This document shows, piece after piece, positions 26,613 to 37,872 of a stretch of 64,000 nucleotides of DNA; the stretch's first letter is position 1, and each line of letters starts with the position of its first letter. The stretch comes from Crocinitomicaceae bacterium. Its GTDB lineage: Bacteria > Bacteroidota > Bacteroidia > Flavobacteriales_D > Crocinitomicaceae. Both the position numbers and the translations under genes were made by a program. The stretch lies in assembly GCA_016719925.1 (NCBI GenBank), contig JADJYC010000008.1:124001-188000 (forward strand), in the 5' to 3' direction. The notes beneath the pieces are model-generated. The model was given only the letters and a program-made list of their open reading frames with translations. It was not told where the DNA came from and made no database searches.

Positions 26613-29600
26613 GTGAAGTCTTTCAGATGCATTCTTTATTTGCTTTTCCTGTTCATCTCTCTGGAGGGATATGGTCAGATATTGAGTAAAAAAATCCTAT
26701 CTGTTTCAAATACACCCATCCAGATTGATACGGTATCTATTTATAAAACCGGATTCAGAATTTATTGCGATGAAACACTTATTTCTGAAAATGAATTTTC
26801 ACTTGATCCGGTGCATGCTTTTATTATACTGAAAACAAATTTGAACTGTGACAGCTTAACGGTCCAATACGAAAGAATGCCTGTCAATTTTAATACCGCA
26901 CTTTATCACAAATCATCTGAACTGATTATTTCAGACACAGTCACTGAATTTGATCCTTACATCTACTCTGTTTCCTCATCCAATCCGGCAGATGATTTGT
27001 TTGGATCATCAAAACTTAATAAACAAGGCAGTATTTCAAGAGGTAGTACAGTTGGTAACGCACAGAGTTTATCTCTTCAGTCAACACTCAATCTTCAATT
27101 AGACGGGCAGATTGGACCAAACCTTTACATGAAAGGATCTATTTCAGATGATAACGTACCCTTTCAACCTGAAGGTAATACGCAAAAACTTCAGGAGTTT
27201 GATCAGGTCTATATGAATGTTTACAATGATGATTTCGCTGTTATTGGAGGTGATTTCTGGCTCTATAAACCAACCGGATATTTTCTCAATTACACCAAAC
27301 GTACACAGGGAATTTCATTGGAAGCGTATCATTCCATTTCACCGGTATTACAGCAAGGAACAGGCACACACAAAATAAGCGGTGCTTTTTCAAAAGGAAA
27401 ATTTTCAAGGAACATTATTCAGGGTGTGGAAGGTAATCAGGGACCTTATAAATTAAAAGGAGCAGAAAATGAAACATACATTGTGGTGCTGGCAGGAACA
27501 GAAAAAGTTTTCATTGACGGTAAACAGCTAACACGCGGACAAGAATTTGATTATGTAATTGATTATAATACAGCAGAAATAACTTTTACAGCAAATCAAC
27601 TTATTACTAAAGACAAAAGGATTATTGTAGAATTCCAATATTCAGATCTAAATTACGCCCGTTCATTGTTTGCTTATAATGCAGAATTCAAAACTGAAAA
27701 ATCACACACCTGGATCAATATTTATTCAGAGCAGGATGCAAAAAATCAAACCATTCAGCAAAACCTGACAGACGATAAAAAATTTATTCTTTCGGAAGCA
27801 GGAGACAGTTTGCTTGCTGCGTACTCAAACAGCATTGACAATATTGGTTTTTTTGACAGCCGCATTTTGTATTCCCTTATTGACAGTGTCGGTTATGATT
27901 CAGTTCTTGTTTTTTCAGTAAATGCTGATTCAGCCTTTTATCAGGCAACCTTTATGTATGTTGGTCCGGGGAATGGTGATTACATCTTTGACAGATACAC
28001 AGCGAATGGAAAAGTCTATAAATGGGTGATGCCGATATCCGGAAATTCTCAGGGAGATTACGCACCAATTCAACTGCTGATTGCACCACAAAAAAAACAA
28101 ATGTATTCTGTTGGAACATCTTACAAATTCAACGAACATTTTCAGAGTTCTGTTGAAGCATCCCTGTCAAAATTTGATAAGAATACATTTTCAGATTTGC
28201 ACAATGAAGATGACAAAGGTTATGCGGTAAAATGGAAAGGAAAATCATACCACCCTGTTGGCGAGAAATGGAGCATTTCATCATCTGCTGATTTTGAATT
28301 TACAGACCGTAATTTTCAACCCGTTCAATGGTTCAGAGATGTGGAATTTGACCGTGACTGGAATGTGCGCAATCAACCATTTACAGGTAATCAATATCTT
28401 TCTTCTGCGGGAATAAAATTTGCCGGAAAAAACACCGGCGATATTGGATATAATTTTGAAAATTTCACCTGGGGAAATGACTACACCGGATTCAGAAATA
28501 ACTTAGATATCAACCTACGAAAAAATGGATTCAGCTGTCTTGCTGATGCATCATACCTGACTTCTGAAGGATTAGAAAAAACATCTTATGTCAGACATAA
28601 CTCCGTCATTTCTCAAAACATAAAATTTCTCAAATTCAGTTTTGAAGATATTCATGAATGGAATGAAAAAATCAGTGAAGGAACTGATTTTCTGTCACCT
28701 GTTTCTTATCGTTTTTATGACTGGAAAGTTGCCATGGGAACTTCTGATTCAACCCTAAATAAATTTGCCGTTTACTACCGTGAACGTTATGACTGGTTCA
28801 GTGATTCTTCTTCATTAATTCAATCAACCCGCGCTCAAAATATAGGTGTAGAAACAGACCTCTCCAAAAACAGCCAGATTATGGAAGGGAACTGTTTTGG
28901 CTACAACTTTTTATGAGGTTGGTTCAGGCCTTGAATTAAAAAGAGAATTTATTTATCTGGAAGTTAATCCCGGCCAGGGAACTTACACCTGGATTGATTA
29001 TAACAATGACGGAATCAAAGATCTTGGCGAATTTGAAATTGCCGTTTTTACCGATCAGGGAAATTATATCCGTGTTTTTATTCCAACCAATACATACATC
29101 AGAACTTATTCAAATCAGTTTTCAACGAGTCTTATTATTAGTCCTGAAAAAATTTGGAATTCAAAAAAAGGTGTTAAAAAAGTGGTGTCAAAGTTCAGTA
29201 ACCAGACGATTTACAAACTGAACAGAAAAACCAGTTATGAAGAAAATCTGGAGGCGCTGAATCCTTTTGTTTATTCAATTGCAGACACCAATCTTGTTTC
29301 AATGTCTTCATCATTCCGCAACACATTTTACTTTAATAAAACAGGTTCTGTTTTTGGAGCAACCTATTCTTATCAGGAAAACGGTTCCAAAATTTTATTG
29401 TCAAACGGATTTGATTCCCGTTTGCATACATTTCATGATTTGCGCATCAGATGGAACATCAATAAAATTTACAATCTCCGGATAAACGGTTTACTCGGAC
29501 GGAAAAAAAACGCAAGTGATTATGCAACGGGCAGAGATTATTTCATCGAATATTTTGAAATTGAACCTTCCTTTTCTTATCAGCCTGGAACTGCTTTCCG

Positions 29601-29946
29601 GATAGGTATCACCGGAAAATATACGGAAAAACTTAACAATTCTGATTTGCTTGAAAAAGCGATTTTGAGAAATGTTGGTATTGAATTAAGACTGAATCAA
29701 ACTCAAAAAGGAAGTCTTTCTGTTCAAAGCAATTTTATTGTCATCGATTACACAGGCAATTCAAATACTTCTCTTGCATTTGAAATGCTTGAAGGATTAA
29801 AAGTTGGAAACAATATAACCTGGTCAGTTTCTTACCAGCGAAAAGTTGCGCAGAATCTTCAGCTCAACTTTACCTACAACGGCAGAAAATCGGAAGCCAA
29901 CAATGCCATTCACGCCGGCGGAATGGAGTTAAGAGCGTTTTTTTAA
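26613..29946 (+). CDS. Large outer-surface/beta-barrel-like protein, hypothetical, one frameshift
   Basis: About 1110 residues when frames 26613-28916 and 28897-29946 are joined. It starts at a GTG with a signal peptide (CILYLLFLFISLEGYGQ). The N-half has a segment beginning RGSTVGNAQSLSLQSTLN, with strands such as LNLQLDGQIGPNLYMKGSIS. A middle part reads TEKVFIDGKQLTRGQEFDYV, like an Ig-type or plug domain. The C-half alternates aromatic/polar strands (LRINGLLGRKKNASDYATG) ending in a Phe (MELRAFF), typical of an outer-membrane barrel. One extra G in the run at 28887-28889 breaks the frame; removing it gives MEGTVLATTFYEVGSGLEL. I know similar large proteins in Bacteroidota only as hypotheticals. 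Confidence 0.7.
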
Positions 29947-29968
29947 ACTAACTTTACAATCAATCTGA

Positions 29969-30326
29969 ATGAGTCTTTTCAAACCTGATAATTCACTAGT
30001 TAGTTTTTTTTTGATCATCATTTATTTGTCGAAAAAACCATTGATCAAATCAATAAAGATTTGCAGGGTTTGTACTATTCAGATTTCGGAATTTCTGAAA
30101 ATAGTGAGACGTCAATTCTTGATAATCTAATCCGAAATCTGCAACCTGTTTTGGTTGAATTATCCAAAAGACAACCGGAACAGCTTTCACAATTTATTTA
30201 CAAAGTTGATCTGCCGGAGAAAAATTCCATGAGGCACTTGCCAAAGATCAGACCCTCGAGCTTTTATCTTTTCTGATTATTGAAAGAGAAGCACAAAAAG
30301 TGTATCTGAGACAAAAATTCAGTTAA
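29969..30326 (+). CDS. Small conserved-looking hypothetical protein, two frameshifts
   Basis: A protein of about 119 residues is recovered by restoring one T in the run at 30004-30012 and one A in the run at 30220-30224. It then reads MSLFKPDN..., FFFDHHLFVEKTIDQINKD, QGLYYSDFGISENSETSILD, YKVDLPEKKFHEALAKDQ and ends EREAQKVYLRQKFS. Without repair only the middle 71 residues are open. It is helical and cytoplasmic, and the family is not known to me. It lies 22 bases after the surface-protein gene and 130 bases before sucA. Confidence 0.6.
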
Positions 30327-30428
30327 CCGGAATATTCGTGCCTTTTATCTTAAATTCCCCTAACAGCAAGGTTTTCAGGCTGACAAATATTGTTTCCGGA
30401 TTGCTGTCAGACAAACCTTTCTTTTTTT

Positions 30429-30436
30429 TAGCTTTG
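30429..30436 (+). promoter_or_regulatory. -7 promoter element for sucA-sucB (TAGCTTTG)
   Basis: A perfect TAnnTTTG match 22 bases before the sucA ATG. A TTG at 30401-30403 could be a weak -33 box with long spacing. Confidence 0.5.
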
Positions 30437-30458
30437 TACAGGTAGAATACAAGTAAAC

Positions 30459-33175
30459 ATGGATAAATTGACGTATCTCGGAAATGGCGATGTAAATGCT
30501 ATTGACGATCTGTATCAGCAGTATTTAAAAAACCCTGAATCAGTTGACATTCAGTGGGCCCGTTTTTTTGAAGGGGTTGATTTTGTAAAAACAGATTTTT
30601 CATCGGGTGGAATTCCTGAGAACTTTCAGAAAGAGTTCAAGGTAATTAATCTGATCAATGCATACCGTTCACGCGGGCACCTTTTTACCAAAACAAATCC
30701 GGTGCGAGAGAGAAGAACATATACTCCTGATTTGTCCATTGAAAATTTTGGATTGGAGCAGGCAGATATGCAAACTGTTTTTCAGGCAGGAAATGAAGTG
30801 GGAATTGGTCCGGCTACCTTGACAGAAATTATTGATCACCTGAAAGAGACCTATTGCCAGTCAATCGGAATTGAATATGTCTACATGCGTGAACCAGACC
30901 GTATCCAATGGTTTAAAGAAAAAATTGAATTGAAAAACCGTCCGAAATTTACTGCGGATGATAAAAAACGAATTTTTTCAAAACTGAATAATGCTACCGT
31001 ATTTGAACAGTTCCTGCATAAAAATATGTAGGTCAGAAAAGATTTTCACTGGAGGGTGGTGAATCGCTTATTCCAAGTCTGGACGCCATTGTTCAGCATG
31101 GAGCAAAACTTGGCGTGAAAGAAGTAATAGTTGGTATGGCACACCGTGGCCGTTTGTCAACTCTGGTAAATATTTTTGAAAAAGAACACAAATCTGTTTT
31201 CACTGAATTTGACGGAAAACATTTTGACAGTGATGAATCTTTCGACGGTGACGTGAAATATCACCTCGGCTATTCAACAGACATAAAATCACAGGATGGA
31301 AAAAGTGTACACGTTACGCTTGCCCCAAATCCATCACACCTTGAAGCGGTTGCTCCGGCAGTTGAAGGAATCAGCCGCGCAAAATTAGATCAGTATCTGA
31401 AAGATGAAAATGCAATTATTCCGGTAATCATTCACGGAGATGCTGCTGTTGCCGGTCAGGGAATTGTGTATGAAGTAATTCAGATGGCTCAGCTTGATGG
31501 TTACCGTGTTGGAGGTACAATTCACATTGTTGTAAATAACCAGGTTGGATTTACAACCAATTATCTGGACGCACGTTCTTCAACTTATTGTACAGATGTT
31601 GCCAAAACAACTTTGTGTCCGGTATTTCATGTGAATGGTGATGATATTGAAGCTGTTGTTCAAACTGTGAAAATTGCAGTGGAATACCGTCAGCATTTTA
31701 AAAGAGATATTTTTATTGATCTGCTGGGATACAGAAAATACGGGCACAATGAAGGTGACGAACCTAAATTTACACAGCCAAAATTGTACAAGGCTATTGC
31801 TGCTCACCCAACACCAAGAGAAATTTATCTGCAACAACTAATTGCAGAAGGTGTTTTGACCAATGAACAAGGACAGAAATACGAAGATGATCATCTGGCA
31901 AAACTTGAAAAAGCGTATGATGATTCACGTAAACTGGAAAAATCAGTTGTACTGAATTTTCTGGAAGATACCTGGAAGGGATTCCGTCACGGTAAAAAAG
32001 AAGATTTTGATCAATCTCCAATGACAGGGGTTGCTAAAGCCAAACTGATGGATCTTGGAATTAAACTTGCCACACTTCCAAAAGAAAATAAATATTTCCG
32101 CAAGATTGAAAAATTACTGGAAGACAGATTGCAGATGTTGAAAGCAGATGCTTTGGACTGGGGAATGGCAGAGATGATGGCTTATGCTTCTCTTTTGGTT
32201 GAAGGACATCCGGTAAGAGTTTCAGGTCAGGATGTTGAGCGCGGAACTTTTTCACACCGACATGCGGTGGTGAAAACGGAAGATGATGAAAAAGAAATTA
32301 CAACACTTAATCTGCTCGATAAAAAACAGGCACCGTTTCATATTTACAATTCGTTACTTTCTGAATATGGTGTTCTTGGATATGAATACGGCTACTCTCT
32401 TGCATGTCCAAACGGATTAACAATCTGGGAAGCACAATTCGGAGATTTTTTCAATGGTGCGCAGATTATGGTGGATCAGTTCATCACCGCCGGAGAAGAT
32501 AAATGGTGGGTGCAGAGCGGACTGGTAATGCTTCTTCCACACGGGTATGAAGGACAAGGTGCAGAGCATTCAAGTGCCAGAATAGAACGATTTTTACAGC
32601 AATGCGCTGATTTGAATATTCAGGTTTGTAATACTTCAACACCAGGTAATCATTTTCACTTATTGAGAAGACAGATACACCGGGAATTCAGAAAACCATT
32701 AGTGGTATTTTCTCCAAAAGCATTGCTTCGTCATCCAAAAGCAGTTTCCAAATTAGATGATCTTGCAAAAGGATCATTCCAGGAAGTTCTTGACGATGTG
32801 GTTTCATCAAAAACCAAAATAGATTCTGTTGTTCTATGTTCAGGAAAATTCTATTATGAAATGAAAGATGAAGCTGAAAAAAGAGGTGTAACCAATGCAG
32901 CGTTTATAAGATTGGAACAGCTTTATCCTTTACCGGAAAAACAACTGGAAAAAGTACTTTCAGAATATAAAAATGTGAAGCGTCTTATCTGGGCGCAGGA
33001 AGAACCGGAAAATATGGGAGCATGGACTTACATGGCTATGTCACTCAGAAAATACAATCTGGATTTTGCAGCCGGAAGACCAAGCGCGGCACCTGCAGCA
33101 GGTTCAAGTTCACTGCACAAAAAACGTCTGGCAGAATTGTATGACCGTTTGTTTACCAAAATTTCAGGAAAATAA
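30459..33175 (+). CDS. sucA: 2-oxoglutarate dehydrogenase E1 component (one frameshift)
   Basis: 905 residues when frames 30459-31031 and 31115-33175 are joined. It is the thiamine-diphosphate decarboxylase of the 2-oxoglutarate dehydrogenase complex in the TCA cycle. The N-terminus has the E1o lead (YLGNGDVNAIDDLYQQYLK). After the junction come VGMAHRGRLSTLVNIF, the ThDP/Mg motif HGDAAVAGQGIVYE...VNNQVGFTTN, GYRKYGHNEGDEP and the transketolase-like C-half (VSGQDVERGTFSHRHAV, LPHGYEGQGAEHSSARIERF). One A is missing from the run at 31020-31024; adding it gives HKKYVGQKRFSLEGGESLIP, a perfect family segment. It is followed 30 bases later by sucB. Confidence 0.96.
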
Positions 33176-33205
33176 TTTTTGAATAAAACTTTAAAATAAA
33201 TTGAG

Positions 33206-34432
33206 ATGTCAGTATTAGAAATGAAAGTTCCCTCGCCGGGAGAATCGATATCAGAAGTTGAAATTGCTACATGGTTAGTTAAAGACGGAGACTATGTAGA
33301 AAAAGATCAGGCTATTGCAGAAGTGGATTCAGATAAAGCAACTTTGGAGTTGCCTGCTGAAGCTTCAGGAATTATCACATTAAAAGCGGCTGAAGGCGAC
33401 GCCGTGAAAGTAGGATCTATAGTTGCTCACATAGATACTTCTGCTGCCAAACCAGCCGGAGCTGGTAACGGTGCTGCAAAAAAATCTGAGAGCAAACCGG
33501 CAGTTGCAGAAAAACCTGCTGTAAAAGAAGAAGCCAAACCAAATCCAATGCCGGCAGAAACTAAAAAACCGGCTGAAACTTCATACGCAAGCGGACATCC
33601 TTCACCATCTGCTAAAAAAATGATGGATGAAAACGGAGTAGCACATGTTAACGGAACCGGCAAAGGCGGTCGTGTTACCAAGCAAGATGTAATCAATGCA
33701 ATGGCTGGCGGTTTCTCAACTGAATCAACAAATGGCTGGGGAGGAACAAGAAATCAGAACAGAGAAAAAATGTCCATGCTCAGAAGAAAAGTGGCTGAGC
33801 GTTTGGTTTCAGTAAAAAATGAAACCGCCATGCTTACTACTTTCAATGAAGTAGACATGAAACCAATCATGGATATCCGTGAGAAATACAAAAAACAATT
33901 TGCAGATCTGCATCAGGTGAATTTAGGATTTATGTCTTTCTTCACAAAAGCAGTGACTGAAGCATTACATATTTTCCCGGCTGTCAACGCACAGATAGAT
34001 GACAAGGAAGTAATTTTCCATGACTATGCTGATATTGGAATTGCAGTTTCTTCTCCAAAAGGATTAATGGTACCCGTTGTGCGCAATGCTGAAAAAATGA
34101 CTCTGGCAGAAATTGAAGCAGAAATAAAACGGCTTGCAATAAAAGCGCGTGAAGGAAAAATTACTCCGGACGATATGACCGGCGGAACTTTCACCATTAC
34201 TAACGGAGGTGTTTTTGGTTCTATGTTGTCAACTCCAATTATCAATCCGCCGCAATCTGCAATTCTTGGAATGCATAATGTAGTTGAACGTCCGGTTGCA
34301 ATTAACGGTAAAGTAGAAATCAGACCAATCATGTACGTTGCACTTTCTTACGATCACCGGATTATTGACGGAAAAGAGTCTGTTAGTTTCTTAGTGAAAG
34401 TAAAAGAAATGCGGAGAATCCTGAGAGAATGA
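33206..34432 (+). CDS. sucB: Dihydrolipoyllysine succinyltransferase, E2 of 2-oxoglutarate dehydrogenase
   Basis: 408 residues. It transfers the succinyl group from E1 to CoA through a lipoyl lysine. Domains: N-terminal lipoyl domain (VPSPGESISEVEIATWLV, lipoylation site EVDSDKATLE), an Ala/Pro/Lys-rich linker (about 80-128), a peripheral subunit-binding domain (PSAKKMMDENGVAHVNGTGK), and the acyltransferase core ending with the catalytic YDHRIIDGKESVSFL motif. It is co-transcribed with sucA. Confidence 0.96.
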   Translation: MSVLEMKVPSPGESISEVEIATWLVKDGDYVEKDQAIAEVDSDKATLELPAEASGIITLKAAEGDAVKVGSIVAHIDTSAAKPAGAGNGAAKKSESKPAVAEKPAVKEEAKPNPMPAETKKPAETSYASGHPSPSAKKMMDENGVAHVNGTGKGGRVTKQDVINAMAGGFSTESTNGWGGTRNQNREKMSMLRRKVAERLVSVKNETAMLTTFNEVDMKPIMDIREKYKKQFADLHQVNLGFMSFFTKAVTEALHIFPAVNAQIDDKEVIFHDYADIGIAVSSPKGLMVPVVRNAEKMTLAEIEAEIKRLAIKAREGKITPDDMTGGTFTITNGGVFGSMLSTPIINPPQSAILGMHNVVERPVAINGKVEIRPIMYVALSYDHRIIDGKESVSFLVKVKEMRRILRE

Positions 34433-34502
34433 TTTTCGGCGGAAAAGATCCTGTTCAGGTATTGCTTGGACTCTAATTTTAATATCCCTTAAACCAAAAA
34501 AT

Positions 34503-35175
34503 ATGAAAATCAAATTTGGAATTTTGTCACTGATTGCGGGAATTATTCTGGCATCATGTTCAACTGGTAATGACGTTGTAAGCGGACGTGGTATTCAAAA
34601 AAGAAAATACAATGACGGTTATTATATCAGCTGGAAAAATAACAACGGAAAATCAGAAACAGATAACAAAGAGTCTGTAAAAAATTCATCTGAAGAAAAT
34701 CTTGCCGAAAACAAATCTGAAAATCTGAAAACGAATATTCAACCTGAAAATGAAAAAAGATTGTCTTATATAGTTGAAACAGGAAATGAAGATTTCATTT
34801 TGACTCAAGAAGAACTGAACACAGAAAATGAATCCAATGAAATTTCTTCTCCGCTTGTAGTCACAAAACCAGGTATCAGAGCAATGACTATCAAACCGGG
34901 ACGTTTACTGGAAACAGCAACAAACATTAAAAAAGTATCTGAAAAATTTTGGAGCGTCTGGAGATGTAATGCTCATATTGCTAGTTATTTTGTGTTTCAT
35001 ACTTCCTCCTCTTGCAGTATTTCTTTTTGAGGGAGCTAGCAGCAGATTCTGGATTGACCTGATTCTTTTCATAATCGGAATAGCCGTTGTAGGGTGGTTA
35101 CTTAACGGTCTTTCTGGATTAGCATTACTTGTATCTGTTATTTTTGCTTTATTAATTGTATTGGGAGTAATTTAA
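34503..35175 (+). CDS. Lipoprotein with C-terminal Pmp3/YqaE membrane domain, one frameshift
   Basis: About 223 residues when frames 34503-35030 and 34969-35175 are joined. The N-terminus is a lipoprotein signal (LIAGIILASC). A charged, Glu/Asn/Ser-rich linker follows (about 50-135). The C-terminal ~60 residues are a Pmp3/UPF0057 domain with two TM helices (VILCFILPPLAVFLFEG, FWIDLILFIIGIAVVGWL). Pmp3 proteins alter membrane potential and salt sensitivity in yeast and plants. I know this lipoprotein-plus-Pmp3 layout from other Bacteroidota. The A/T runs at 34942-34950 hold the indel; repair gives ...EKF-GASGDVMLILL. Downstream lies a terminator. Confidence 0.72.
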
Positions 35176-35191
35176 ATTCAAATCTCATTTT

Positions 35192-35230
35192 AAAAGCCGT
35201 TCTTACTTAGTTGCAAGGACGGCTTTTTTA
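35192..35230. terminator. Bidirectional rho-independent terminator
   Basis: AAAAGCCGTTCTT pairs with AAGGACGGCTTTT (one mismatch) followed by a T run. It lies between the convergent Pmp3-lipoprotein gene and dprA. Confidence 0.9.
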
Positions 35231-35231
35231 T

Positions 35232-36323
35232 TTACAACAAACTGTATTTTTTTCCGGGAGCAACTCGCACAAGCCCTTTCAGTTCCAGATTAAAAAGATG
35301 CATAGACAACATACCTGCAGACATTTCAGATAAAAAACTGATGGTATCAATTTCTGTTTCTCCTTTTTCTCTCAAAATACCAACAATTTTATCTTCTTCA
35401 TCATTCAGTTCAGGAAAAAGCTGCGGCTGAATAACCGGATTTTTTTCTTTTTCTTCCCACCCCATTATTTTTACAAGATCAGCGGCACAAGTTATTAAAT
35501 GTGCTTTGTCTTGCTGAATGAGCTGATTGCATCCTTTTGAATATTCCTGATCTATGTTACCGGGAAAAGCAAATACATCTCTGTTATAATCATTTGCCAG
35601 ATTTGCAGTAATTAATGAACCTCCGGAAAGCGCACTTTCCATCACAATTGTTGCATCACACAATCTGGCAACAACTCTGTTTCTTTTTGGAAAATTGGAA
35701 GTATCTCCCGGACTTTTGCTGATAAATTCTGTAACCAATCCACCGTTTTCAAGCATTAATTTTGCTGTTGATTTATGCGCAGCCGGATAAATCAGATCCA
35801 AGCCATGTCCTAAAACAGCAAGCGTAGATAAATTATTATTCAATGCCGCTTTATGCGCCTCAATGTCTATTCCGTAAGCCAAACCACTTACCACCTGAAT
35901 TTCATATTCTGCCAGCTGAGCAATCAAATCACGGGTCAAATTTTTTCCATACGGTGTTGCTTTTCGCGTTCCAACAATTGCAATATTTCGTTGATTGAAA
36001 TTCACGTTGCCTTTGGTAAAAAGCACAAGCGGACCATCCTCACAGAATTTTAATTTATGCGGATAATTTTCATCCTGATAATAATAATACCCGATTTTGA
36101 ATTTTTCAAGAAAAATCAATTCCTGCTCTGCTCTTAACAAACATTCTTTTTTGTTCAGTGATTTAATTGTTGCAGAACCAATACCAGGAATCAAACCCAG
36201 CAATCTGTCCTTTTCTTTAAAAACTTCTTCTGCATTTCCTGCATGAGCTACCAGCGCTTTTGCTTTTACCGGCCCCACATTATTGAGCAAACTCAATGCT
36301 ATTTCATAGATCCTCTTCTCCAT
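35232..36323 (-). CDS. dprA: DNA processing protein DprA (Smf)
   Basis: 363 residues from ATG 36323 (MEKRIYEIALSLL); the longer frame to 36506 runs into rpoN and is not used. DprA binds incoming single-stranded DNA during natural transformation and loads RecA. An N-terminal helix-hairpin-helix region (LIPGIGSATIKSL) precedes the Rossmann core: VGTRKATPYG, VSGLAYGIDIEAHKAAL, LAVLGHGLDLIYPA, FPKRNRVVARLCDATIV and SGGSLITANLAND. A C-terminal winged helix (ETEIDTISFLSEMSAGMLS) ends the protein. It is transcribed divergently from rpoN. Confidence 0.95.
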   Translation of the reverse strand: MEKRIYEIALSLLNNVGPVKAKALVAHAGNAEEVFKEKDRLLGLIPGIGSATIKSLNKKECLLRAEQELIFLEKFKIGYYYYQDENYPHKLKFCEDGPLVLFTKGNVNFNQRNIAIVGTRKATPYGKNLTRDLIAQLAEYEIQVVSGLAYGIDIEAHKAALNNNLSTLAVLGHGLDLIYPAAHKSTAKLMLENGGLVTEFISKSPGDTSNFPKRNRVVARLCDATIVMESALSGGSLITANLANDYNRDVFAFPGNIDQEYSKGCNQLIQQDKAHLITCAADLVKIMGWEEKEKNPVIQPQLFPELNDEEDKIVGILREKGETEIDTISFLSEMSAGMLSMHLFNLELKGLVRVAPGKKYSLL

Positions 36324-36364
36324 ATCCGGGGTCAAAATTAAACTGATTTTCGACACCTTCAAAT

Positions 36365-36398
36365 TTTGCCTGAAAATTCTGGGAATTTTGTAAATTTG
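36365..36398 (+). promoter_or_regulatory. Promoter of rpoN
   Basis: TTTG (36365-36368) and TAAATTTG (36391-36398) are spaced by 22 bases, a good match to the Bacteroidota sigma-A consensus, ending 23 bases before the rpoN ATG. Confidence 0.6.
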
Positions 36399-36421
36399 AA
36401 ACAGATCTGTGAAACGCTGAA

Positions 36422-37872
36422 ATGTTAAAACAAACCTTAAGTCAGAAACTGCTTCAGAAATTGTCGCCGCAGCAAATTCAGTTAATGAAGTTGCTTCAGG
36501 TTCCAACTATGGAGTTAGATCAGCGTATCAAAGAAGAAATAGAAGAAAATCCGGCATTGGAAGAAGGCTCTGACGAAGATGATTCTTTTGAGAACGAAGA
36601 TTACGAAGAGCGCGGTGAGTCTACTGAAGCGGAACGTGAGTTTGACATCAATGATTATCTGGATGATGACATGCCGCAGTATAAAACTTCAGTCAACAAT
36701 ACCAGCCGTGATGATGAAGACCGATCCATGCCTATTTCTGGCGGAGTTTCTTTTCAGGAAGTGTTATTGTCACAGCTTGGTCTGAGAAAATTAACTGCCA
36801 AAGAAAAAACCATTGCAGAAACTATTATTGGGAATATTGACGAAGACGGATATCTGAGAAGAGAAATTGAAGCGATGGTAGATGATCTGGCCTTCACACA
36901 AAATATTCAATGTAATGAAGAAGAAATTGAAGATGTTCTTTTTTTAATTCAGGATTTTGAACCAGCCGGAGTTGGTGCGCGTGATCTGAGAGAATGTTTG
37001 TTGCTGCAATTGGAAAGAAGACATCATGGCAATATTGCAGTTCACACAGCAAAAAAATTCTGGAAAAGTGTTTTGAGGAATTTACCAAAAAGCATTATGA
37101 CAAAATCATGGCAAAATTTGAGATTGAAGATGATGATCTCAAAGATGCGATTGATGTAATTGTTAAACTGAATCCAAAACCAGGGGGTTCCATTAAAGAA
37201 GTTACTGACTCAAAAAATATTCAGCAGATTATTCCTGATTTTATTCTTACAGAAGATGAAGGAGAACTTCAGCTGACCTTGAATTCACGTAATGCACCTC
37301 AGCTGCGTGTTAGCAAATCGTATGAAGAAATGCTTCGTTCGTATGCTGAAGGAGCAAAAACATCCAAATCAGATAAAGAAGCAGTACAGTTTGTAAAACA
37401 AAAATTAGATTCAGCAAAATGGTTTATTGATGCCATCTATCAGCGTCAGCAAACCTTGCTGCTTACCATGCAAACTATCATTGATTATCAGCGTGATTAT
37501 TTTGTTTCAGGAGATGAGACACAATTAAAGCCGATGATTCTAAAAGATATTGCAGATATTGTGGGAATGGATATCTCAACCATATCACGTGTTGCAAACA
37601 GCAAATACATTCAAACCCCTTTTGGAATTTTATCACTCAAATTTTTCTTTTCAGAAGCTCTTTCTACTTCAAGCGGTGAAGAAGTTTCAACGCGTGAAGT
37701 GAAAAAAATTCTTTCAGATGCCATTTCTGCCGAGACTAAAAAACGTCCGCTGACCGATCAGAAACTGACAGAAATACTCAAAGAAAAAGGATACAACATA
37801 GCGCGTCGCACGGTTGCCAAATACCGTGAACAGTTAAATATTCCGGTTGCCCGACTGAGAAAAGAATTATGA
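36422..37872 (+). CDS. rpoN: RNA polymerase sigma-54 factor (one frameshift)
   Basis: 483 residues when frames 36422-37159 and 36994-37872 are joined. Sigma-54 directs RNA polymerase to -24/-12 promoters that need an AAA+ activator. The N-terminal activator-binding region has LSPQQIQLMKLLQVPTMEL, followed by an acidic linker (about 44-75). The core-binding and HTH regions include IVGMDISTISRVANSKYIQT, and the RpoN box ARRTVAKYREQLNIP is intact. One A is missing from the run at 37051-37057; repair gives AKKILEKCFEEFTKKHYDK. The stop overlaps the next ATG (ATGA). No bacterial enhancer-binding protein is encoded nearby. Confidence 0.95.

Noticed and set aside
30459..33175. Programmed -1 frameshifting in sucA, accC, rpoN or lysC at A runs
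   Set aside because: The runs are short, differ between genes, have no conserved slippery site plus structure, and relatives of these families are single-frame.
36324..36506. 5' extension of dprA
   Set aside because: It would overlap the start of rpoN and its promoter; ATG 36323 gives the normal DprA length.
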